A DNA stretch of 5,232 nucleotides from Chitinivibrionales bacterium (GTDB lineage Bacteria > Fibrobacterota > Chitinivibrionia > Chitinivibrionales > WJMI01): the NCBI GenBank assembly GCA_014729595.1, contig WJJU01000180.1, positions 1 through 5,232 on the forward strand, in the 5' to 3' direction. Shown here piece by piece: positions 1 to 5,232 of the stretch. Numbering within the stretch: the stretch's first letter is position 1; each line of letters starts with the position of its first letter. A program made the translations under genes and the position numbers. The notes beneath the pieces were generated by a model that searched no databases, had not been told where the DNA came from, and saw only the letters and a list, made by a program, of their open reading frames with translations.

Positions 1-1
1 T

Positions 2-823
2 CGCAAGCTTATCTACAATCGCGCCGTTATGGAGCGATTTTTTAAGATCGGGACCGAGCAGCAACGCCATATCGCCGACTACCGGGGCAACACCGACAAC
101 TACGACGATTACCTCAACTACAGCGTATTCCCCTCGACTTCGTATTATATCGAAGAGCAGGTGGTTATGCCCGCTCGACAACAAGCTGAGGCGGACGTTT
201 CGATTTTGCCCGACACCGTGCGTATCCAGACGTGCCTGAACTATGGCTATCGCGAAGAGCTTTCGGAGTTGGTGCGGATCCTCAATGATCCCGCTTTGTT
301 CCAGGGACAGGTTCAGGTTACCCCGGTCAGCAATCAAAGGATCGCCGAGGGTAACTACGACGCCGTTCTGGTGCCGGTTTGCGGATACCGCAGCAATTTT
401 CTCTTTGACCTCTACGATATTTTTCTTCGAGAACCCGATTTCACTTCGCATCGCATTAACCTTGTAACCACGGCCGACGGCGAGGGCGAGCGTGTTGTCG
501 ACAACAGCTCGTTCGAAGAGAACCGTAACTTCTTTCGTATCGATCTTGGCCGCGACTCGCCGGACCGAGAGGGTTTTGCGCGGCTTTTGGAATATGTGCA
601 CGGGTTCATGTCGACGCGGCACTTGGGCGACAAACAAGCATACGCGCGGATGATCGACGAACTCGATCAACGGCTTGCATTGGGAAGCTGGCTGTTTTCG
701 CTTCCCTCACTAGCCTATTTCAGCACGCAGTTTGACAACGAGAGCATTGACCTTTACGGCGTAGCGTCCCAACTCTCCACGATCGAGAACTGGAAAGAAC
801 GGCCGCGCAAATCGCTTTTCTGA
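2..823 (+). CDS. Probable extracellular solute-binding protein (SBP_bac_5-like), C-terminal part; 5' end outside window
   Basis: This is probably the C-terminal half of a family 5 (peptide/nickel type) solute-binding protein, which captures ligand outside the membrane for the permeases encoded downstream. The frame is open from base 2. The first Met (base 29) has no ribosome-binding site, and the preceding codons (RKLIYNRAV) run into MERFF in a way that resembles the family's 'R-x-A-(x)n-A-[IV]-D-R' helix, so the true start lies upstream. Counting from that Met, residues 62-130 show the expected lobe pattern: a strand (TVRIQTCLNYG), a helix (ELSELVRIL), a strand (VQVTPV), then NYDAVLVPVCGY and FLFDLYDIF, where the family has 'yDl.l.gw' and a following segment. 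Residues 202-235 resemble the family's late 'e...lP...l' helix and strand. The ligand cannot be told. Family assignment rests on pattern and on the neighbouring permease and ATPase genes. It could instead be another ABC-associated exported protein. Confidence 0.62.
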   Translation, partial: RKLIYNRAVMERFFKIGTEQQRHIADYRGNTDNYDDYLNYSVFPSTSYYIEEQVVMPARQQAEADVSILPDTVRIQTCLNYGYREELSELVRILNDPALFQGQVQVTPVSNQRIAEGNYDAVLVPVCGYRSNFLFDLYDIFLREPDFTSHRINLVTTADGEGERVVDNSSFEENRNFFRIDLGRDSPDREGFARLLEYVHGFMSTRHLGDKQAYARMIDELDQRLALGSWLFSLPSLAYFSTQFDNESIDLYGVASQLSTIENWKERPRKSLF

Positions 824-843
824 AATATCGAGACGAGACAAGA

Positions 844-1740
844 TTGGCAATCGTGCTAAAAAGCTTTATACGGGTCGGAAGGGTCGGCGCGGCCATAGTG
901 CTGTCGGCGTCGGCCTTTTTGCATGCCGCAACCCACGCCGATTACCTGATCGTCGAAAACCCGGCGGCGCTATCGGTGCTCGACGCCTACGAACAAACGC
1001 TCGACGCCACCGCGCGCAAGCGCCTGCTTCCCTTCTCGCCGTTACGCATTGTTAAGCGTCGGGCGGTTTTGGGCGATCGGATAACGGAAGCCATGATTTG
1101 TGAATATCGAGGAGACACCTACTATCTGCTGAGGGATGAAGCCGGAAAGTTGATCGGGCTTGAACAGGGCGGGTATCACAAGGAGTTCAAGGGTGCTCGC
1201 GTGCTGGGCGATACCGTTCGAATTGAGCGTGAGAAAACGGTCCTGCTTTCCCGGCGCTATCCGCAATCGGGTGATCGTGAATATGTGCCCGCCGGGACGA
1301 TCGCAATCAAAATTTTCGCGTATGGAACGAGCTACTATATTCGGCTTCTCGGGAGAGAATCGCGCTACGGCTGGTGCTCAAAGGCGTCGTCACACGGCTG
1401 GAAACGGCTCGAAAACAATAGAGAAGAGCACTCGATCGCTCTTTCGGCGGAGCTGGCCGACCGCATCGTAGGGCGGGTCAGGGCTGCAAACGAATCGTAT
1501 GCCGCCTTCTTCGCGCATTTCAACGAAGTTACCGGCGCCAACCGGGAGCCGCCTCGCTGGAAGCATGAGCGTAAAGAAAGTGAACTGCGATTCGATATAA
1601 TCGGCGGCATCGAAAGTGGTCGCCGCCTTGAGCACAGCACCAATGTGCTCATCGGCGATATCCGAAACTTGTTGTTGGGTAAATCCTTTACGATCGAGCG
1701 GCGCGAAACGACACTTATTATCAAGCCGGGCAACCAATGA
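844..1740 (+). CDS. Exported protein of unknown function with possible SH3-like beta domains
   Basis: I do not recognise this 298-residue protein. A signal peptide is visible: basic residues (K6, R10, R13), a hydrophobic stretch at about 15-27, and small-residue cleavage options after A28 or A32, so the mature protein should be outside the cytoplasmic membrane. No lipobox cysteine is present. Residues ~60-106 and ~118-190 are rich in alternating strands. The second block (GDTVRIEREKTVLLSR, then VPAGTIAIKIFAYGTSYYIRL, then YGWCSK) looks like a bacterial SH3 fold ending in a GW-type strand; this is an inference. The mature part has two cysteines, C86 and C178, one per block, which could pair. 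Residues ~200-228 look helical and the tail returns to strands. The start chosen is TTG at 844, with GAGA five bases upstream; GTG at 853 is an alternative that keeps the signal peptide. It lies 20 bases after the binding-protein gene and overlaps the first permease by ATGA, so a role in the same uptake system is likely, for example as a ligand, cell-wall or permease partner. Confidence 0.8.
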   Translation: MAIVLKSFIRVGRVGAAIVLSASAFLHAATHADYLIVENPAALSVLDAYEQTLDATARKRLLPFSPLRIVKRRAVLGDRITEAMICEYRGDTYYLLRDEAGKLIGLEQGGYHKEFKGARVLGDTVRIEREKTVLLSRRYPQSGDREYVPAGTIAIKIFAYGTSYYIRLLGRESRYGWCSKASSHGWKRLENNREEHSIALSAELADRIVGRVRAANESYAAFFAHFNEVTGANREPPRWKHERKESELRFDIIGGIESGRRLEHSTNVLIGDIRNLLLGKSFTIERRETTLIIKPGNQ

Positions 1741-2807
1741 AAGCGCGATTGACGGAGCATGTATTGAGCATCGTGTTTGTAACCGTTATATTGATCGGTG
1801 CGTCGGTATTAACCGGTGATGCGCGTAAAAGGGGCGATACCCTCGATACTACGGGGGCGCTCGAAGGCTACGGGGATCTGTCGTTCGTCGATTTCGATCG
1901 CTCTTTCGAGCGGGCGCTGCTGGTGGACGTTCTTACGATATACTTCCCTGAAGGTAAGGCAAAGCATGTCGAAGATGTTGAGACGGCGCGGCGAATCAAC
2001 ACCCAGCGCTTCACCGAGTCTCTTCAGCATGCTCATGTCGAAGAAACACTTACTCGTGAAAAATTTGGTGAACTTATCGCTATGTATCTCAAATTTCTCG
2101 CCGTCTTCGGAATTGTTATGGCGCTGACGTATTACGGGGTGCAGACGCTGGGCGTATGGTGGTTCATACGCAAAAAAAGTAAATACGACCAAAGCCGCCC
2201 TTTGCATGCGAAAACGGCCGTTATGCGAGTGGTAACAGCCATGGTTTCGGTAATTGCCTACGTGGTCCTCTTTTCGCCGGCCTATGTTATCGCCTATTCG
2301 ATCCGCACCAAATTCAGCACCGATACACTTCCGTTCATGATCCTTCTGGGCGTCGTGTCGAATGGTCTTTTGGTAACCTATGCAAATAAGTTTTACACCT
2401 TTCTGGTCGCCGAATCCCGAAAGGGCTATGTCGAGACCGCAAGGGCGAAAAACCTTCACGATTCGTACGAGCGGCATGCTCCCGACGGCATAGCGCTCAA
2501 GGCGATACTCCGGCCGCGCAAGCGGTTCGACGGTCATATATTCGACCACATATTCCGTAATGCCCGCCTGCAATATTTGTCAACGATCAAAGAGCAGGCG
2601 TCCTTTTTGATAACCGGCCTGATAATAATCGAAATGGCGCTTAACATTCAAGGTCATCTCAGCTACGAATTGCTGCGGCAAATGCTCCATCGCAACTACG
2701 ATATCGTTATCGCGATAATCCTCGGCATATTCTATGCGGTGAAACTTGCCGAAATAATGACGGACTGGATCGTGCACCGGGAAAATCTACGCTATGCCGA
2801 CGCTTAA
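1737..2807 (+). CDS. ABC transporter permease, DppB/OppB-like, divergent
   Basis: This is the first of two membrane subunits of a peptide-type ABC importer, 356 residues. Hydrophobic segments lie at about 9-26, 116-144, 163-188, 198-218, 286-304 and 321-343, giving six membrane spans. As in DppB, a large extracytoplasmic region (about 27-115) separates spans 1 and 2; it is charged and does not show the family's usual sequence. The cytoplasmic loop that contacts the ATPase is recognisable from SRKGYVETARAKNL (227-240), matching the family's 'yv.tARAkGl'. The second half of that motif, RNARLQ (274-279), is displaced by about 25 extra residues containing a basic RPRKR stretch (259-263). The usual Gly after ARAK is Asn239. 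ATG at 1737 overlaps the previous stop as ATGA with no strong Shine-Dalgarno, so translation is probably coupled. The transporter subunit call is secure; the substrate is unknown. Confidence 0.88.
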   Translation: MKARLTEHVLSIVFVTVILIGASVLTGDARKRGDTLDTTGALEGYGDLSFVDFDRSFERALLVDVLTIYFPEGKAKHVEDVETARRINTQRFTESLQHAHVEETLTREKFGELIAMYLKFLAVFGIVMALTYYGVQTLGVWWFIRKKSKYDQSRPLHAKTAVMRVVTAMVSVIAYVVLFSPAYVIAYSIRTKFSTDTLPFMILLGVVSNGLLVTYANKFYTFLVAESRKGYVETARAKNLHDSYERHAPDGIALKAILRPRKRFDGHIFDHIFRNARLQYLSTIKEQASFLITGLIIIEMALNIQGHLSYELLRQMLHRNYDIVIAIILGIFYAVKLAEIMTDWIVHRENLRYADA

Positions 2808-2816
2808 GCTTAATTT

Positions 2817-2828
2817 ACGGCAAACCGT
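2817..2828 (+). other. Short inverted repeat just upstream of the second permease start
   Basis: ACGG-CAAA-CCGT is a perfect four-base stem with a four-base loop, ending six bases before ATG 2835, where a Shine-Dalgarno would normally be. It could fold into a small hairpin in the mRNA between the two permease genes. It is short enough to be chance, and no T-run follows, so it is not called a terminator. Confidence 0.25.
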
Positions 2829-2834
2829 TTACTC

Positions 2835-3698
2835 ATGATTATAACCGAACGCCTGTCGAATATACGAAAAGATACTCGGTGGCTCGCCGTGTGGACCGGC
2901 ACCATTGCGTTGGTCGGCTTGTGGGACCTATTGTTTCTCAATAAACCCGCAATGCGGCTTGTTGTGAAGGGTTTTTTCAACACGTTCCTGGTTGCCGGCA
3001 TGGTAACCGTGTTCGTTCTTCTTTTCGGCTGGATCGGCGCTCTTGTGCTCGATTCGCTCGCTTTGCGTCGGGGGAAAGCCGGCTATATGGTCGCCGCGTT
3101 CGTTATGAACCTGATTCGGTCCATCCCTCAAGTTGTCGGGGTTCTTTTCGGCTATGTTTTTGTCGCCGCGCTCGCGAAACGGGGTGCACTCGGATCAAAT
3201 ATGCTCATATTTACGCTTATGGCGCTAATCATGAGTGTTTTTGTTTTTTCGGAAATGGTTGACCTTATGCGTGAGCGTATCGAGCATTTTCGTAAACGGG
3301 ACTTCTATAACGCCATGCTGGTCTGCGGTGTTTCCGAAAACCGTATTATCAATTTCAACATACTCTGGAAAAACAGTCGCGTACACATTTTCAACAAACT
3401 CATATCGGTTATCGGGACCGCGGTTTTCCTTCAGTGTAGTGTTGATTTCATCATTTCGGTCGGGCTTTCCACCGATGTCAGCGCGGTAAGCCTTCCGCCC
3501 ACTTTGGGAAGTCTGTTGGCAAAGATAGACAGCAAACAAGACATCCTGGCGATCGGACACACCCTGACGCATCCGCTCTACGCCCCGAATCTTTTCTTGG
3601 GCCATCTTCAGGGAATAACGGTGGCGTTTCTGATCGTATTCACCCTTCTGTGCATCCACAAAATTTCGAACGGTTACGCCGAGAGGCACCATCTATGA
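2835..3698 (+). CDS. ABC transporter permease, DppC/OppC-like, divergent
   Basis: This is the second membrane subunit, 287 residues, expected to pair with the preceding permease. Likely spans are at about 16-35, 48-73, 84-112, 122-143, 187-210 and 258-275. Residues 49-72 (NTFLVAGMVTVF and onward) correspond to the start of the transport domain in the family ('rtsl.va..a....'). NLIRSIPQVV (92-101) matches the region usually read as 'd.l.a.P..l'. The cytoplasmic ATPase-contact loop lies at about 144-182: RERIEHFRKRDFYNAMLVCG followed by VSENRIINFNILWKN, equivalent to '.r.....dyv.AAralGas..rii.rHilPn'. LPPTLGSLL (220-228) corresponds to the family's 'pp.psWG.ml' segment. ATG 2835 is the only normal start in this frame after the TAA at 2811, although no good Shine-Dalgarno precedes it. 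The gene follows the first permease by 27 bases and overlaps the ATPase gene by ATGA. Confidence 0.88.
   Translation: MIITERLSNIRKDTRWLAVWTGTIALVGLWDLLFLNKPAMRLVVKGFFNTFLVAGMVTVFVLLFGWIGALVLDSLALRRGKAGYMVAAFVMNLIRSIPQVVGVLFGYVFVAALAKRGALGSNMLIFTLMALIMSVFVFSEMVDLMRERIEHFRKRDFYNAMLVCGVSENRIINFNILWKNSRVHIFNKLISVIGTAVFLQCSVDFIISVGLSTDVSAVSLPPTLGSLLAKIDSKQDILAIGHTLTHPLYAPNLFLGHLQGITVAFLIVFTLLCIHKISNGYAERHHL
3681..3686 (+). promoter_or_regulatory. Ribosome-binding site for the fused ATPase gene
   Basis: GAGAGG lies inside the end of the second permease gene, eight bases before ATG 3695. It is the best Shine-Dalgarno match ahead of any start in the window. It decides the ATPase start against the in-frame GTG at 3650, which would give a long overlap. 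Confidence 0.7.
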
Positions 3699-5215
3699 CC
3701 GCTTTTCGTTATCGTGTAGTGATTCGCGGCGCCGAGCGACCAATCGTCGATATTGATGAATTTTCCGTCGCCGCCGATGAGATAACCGTCTTGCTCGGAG
3801 AGTCCGGCATAGGTAAATCGATGATCAGCAAGGCGGTATACGGTTTGTTGGACCCCGACGAACTAAGCATCGAGATCAACGGCCGATCCTATCGAGATTA
3901 CCTGAGCCGAATAATCACCCGGGAGATGCGGCAAAACAGCTTTTTCGTGTTCCAAGAACCTTCTTCACACCTCAATGCCCTAATGAAATTATCCGATCAG
4001 CTTCGCGAGGGGAGCCTTGGGGGCGCTACCCGCGAAGAGCGGGAGATCCTTCAGTCACTTTGGGGAACCTCCGAAGCGGGGGGTGTTCAAAAAGTAATCG
4101 ATATCCACCCTAAACCGTATCGACCGAGCGGTGGAGAGAAGCAACGCGTGTTGCTCGCCATGGCGTTCAAGAAAATTGCTCGTTTAACGAACGCAAAGGA
4201 GCGCAACCCGCGTACATTTTTCGTATTCGATGAGCCCACGGGAAGCTTGGATGACGGCTACCGGAACCGTTTCTTGCACATGCTCATGGAGAGATACCGA
4301 CAAAAAGCATTCACCATTCTATTGATTACCCACGATTATTCGATGATCAGCGAACTTCACGGAAGCCATAAAGACCTTATCGAAAAAGTTCACTTTAAGG
4401 AACTTCGCCGTAAACAAGGATCAACGGTCTTCCTCAGAGATTTTTCGGACGAACGGTACTTGGAATGGTTGCGCTCAAAAGATGGGCGGACGGTGGTGAG
4501 GGCCGGGGCGAATGAACGGGTGTTGCGCATGGCGCCGGCGGTATCCGTGTTTGGTAGACGATTAGAGATTCGTGCGGAAAAGGATCGTTCCTCCGCGACG
4601 GAATTGATTATCGGGCGCGGTGAGATGGTATATCTCAAAGCACCCAGCGGTGTCGGAAAGACCACTCTTGCTAAAGTAATCATGGGATTGATACGGGGCG
4701 ATGAATACTCGCTCACTCTTGCCGGCGTGGAGATGAACAATCATACCCCGCGATATGAATGGCGTACAAAAATATGGGGAAAACGCGCGGGGATGCTATT
4801 TCAGCACGCCGACGAGGCGCTCGATCTTAGGGCAACGGTGAAAGAAACATTTACCGGCCTGCCGATCGTACCGCGCCCGGGGCCCGACAAGGTTCGTGCG
4901 TGGCTGCGCGAACTCTTCGAAGGTGAGATTGACGATGCCTTTCTGGGCAAGCAGGTTGCGCGACTGAGCGGCGGGCAAAAGCAGCGGCTAAACCTTTTGC
5001 GGACGCTTGCGATGAAAACGGATCTCGTTATCCTTGATGAGCCTCTCAACGGCTTGGATTTCGACAGTATAACCAAAGTACTCACGTTGCTCGAGCGAAA
5101 GCTTCGCGAGGGAGTGGCGCTTATGATGATTTCACACAACGAAGAGATTTTCGATGCGCTGACGGATAAGGGGTGCGTGTATCATCTTGTCGAGATTGAT
5201 AAAGCGGCGGTTTAG
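3695..5215 (+). CDS. ABC transporter ATPase with two fused nucleotide-binding domains (DppD-DppF-like)
   Basis: This 506-residue cytoplasmic protein should power the two permeases by ATP hydrolysis, doing the work of separate DppD and DppF subunits. Domain 1: Walker A GESGIGKS (35-42), Q-loop Q87, signature PSGGEKQR (144-151), Walker B FFVFDE (175-180), D-loop SLDD (184-187), H-loop H213. Domain 2: Walker A APSGVGKT (316-323), Q370, signature LSGGQKQR (424-431), Walker B LVILDE (444-449), H481. Both catalytic glutamates and both switch histidines are present, so both sites could be active. Oddities: the first Walker A glycine of domain 2 is Ala316; domain 1 has about 11 extra residues between signature and Walker B; neither half carries the cysteine-containing C-terminal extension (oligo_HPY) common in Dpp/Opp ATPases. 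A 70-residue charged linker joins the halves. ATG 3695 is preferred over an in-frame GTG at 3650 because GAGAGG sits eight bases upstream and the overlap with the permease stop is then ATGA. Confidence 0.93.
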   Translation: MTAFRYRVVIRGAERPIVDIDEFSVAADEITVLLGESGIGKSMISKAVYGLLDPDELSIEINGRSYRDYLSRIITREMRQNSFFVFQEPSSHLNALMKLSDQLREGSLGGATREEREILQSLWGTSEAGGVQKVIDIHPKPYRPSGGEKQRVLLAMAFKKIARLTNAKERNPRTFFVFDEPTGSLDDGYRNRFLHMLMERYRQKAFTILLITHDYSMISELHGSHKDLIEKVHFKELRRKQGSTVFLRDFSDERYLEWLRSKDGRTVVRAGANERVLRMAPAVSVFGRRLEIRAEKDRSSATELIIGRGEMVYLKAPSGVGKTTLAKVIMGLIRGDEYSLTLAGVEMNNHTPRYEWRTKIWGKRAGMLFQHADEALDLRATVKETFTGLPIVPRPGPDKVRAWLRELFEGEIDDAFLGKQVARLSGGQKQRLNLLRTLAMKTDLVILDEPLNGLDFDSITKVLTLLERKLREGVALMMISHNEEIFDALTDKGCVYHLVEIDKAAV

Positions 5216-5232
5216 GCCGACGGGTCGCGGCA

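Noticed and set aside
29..31. ATG at 29 as the true start of the first gene
   Set aside because: There is no Shine-Dalgarno or signal peptide, the frame is open to the window edge, and the residues before it fit the binding-protein family pattern.
1365..1760. Overlapping minus-strand open frames opposite the exported protein (131 and 115 codons)
   Set aside because: The plus-strand frame has a signal peptide, sits in a tight operon and ends in an ATGA overlap; the antisense frames show no features of their own.
1809..2573. A 254-codon open frame on the minus strand opposite the first permease
   Set aside because: It is antisense to a clear membrane protein, has no recognisable domain and an odd composition rich in His, Arg and Tyr, and is best explained as the shadow of the plus-strand codon pattern.
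3225..3692. A 155-codon open frame on the minus strand opposite the second permease
   Set aside because: It is antisense to the ATPase-contact loop and last spans of a well-supported permease, and has no family-like features.
3650..3694. GTG at 3650 as the start of the ATPase gene
   Set aside because: It would overlap the permease by 49 bases and add 15 residues unlike an ABC N-terminus, while ATG 3695 has a good ribosome-binding site and a four-base overlap.
5204..5232. GC-rich bases around and after the ATPase stop as a terminator
   Set aside because: Only short CGGC/GCCG complementarity is visible, no T-run follows, and the window ends 17 bases after the stop.

Overview
The window holds five plus-strand genes packed end to end. 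Read together they look like one operon for an ABC importer of the peptide/opine/nickel class (Dpp/Opp-like): the C-terminal part of a probable extracytoplasmic solute-binding protein (2-823), an unrecognised exported protein (844-1740), a DppB-like permease (1737-2807), a DppC-like permease (2835-3698), and one polypeptide carrying both ATPase domains (3695-5215). No RNA gene, insertion sequence, CRISPR array or convincing terminator was seen, and no gap without a gene exceeds 27 bases.

The organism cannot be named from this stretch. Base composition is near half G+C by eye. Export signals and a solute-binding protein fit a bacterium with a periplasm or a cell-surface lipoprotein system, but nothing here proves which. 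All five genes share a similar codon style, with frequent ATA, CGA and CGG codons, so no gene looks recently acquired compared with its neighbours. Every protein is a remote relative of the well-studied Dpp/Opp parts: architecture and key motifs can be read, but many family sequence details are altered.

Layout and coupling: 20 bases separate the binding protein from the exported protein. The exported protein and the first permease overlap by the four bases ATGA. The two permeases are 27 bases apart. The second permease and the ATPase overlap again by ATGA, with a clear GAGAGG ribosome-binding site ahead of the ATPase start. This implies one transcript with translational coupling. Its promoter must lie upstream of the window.

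Inferred working model: the binding protein captures a ligand outside the membrane and delivers it to the heterodimer of the two six-helix permeases. The two fused nucleotide-binding domains drive uptake. The exported 298-residue protein, placed where classic dpp/opp operons have no gene, is the part without a known role and the main point of interest. The substrate cannot be told from the sequence.
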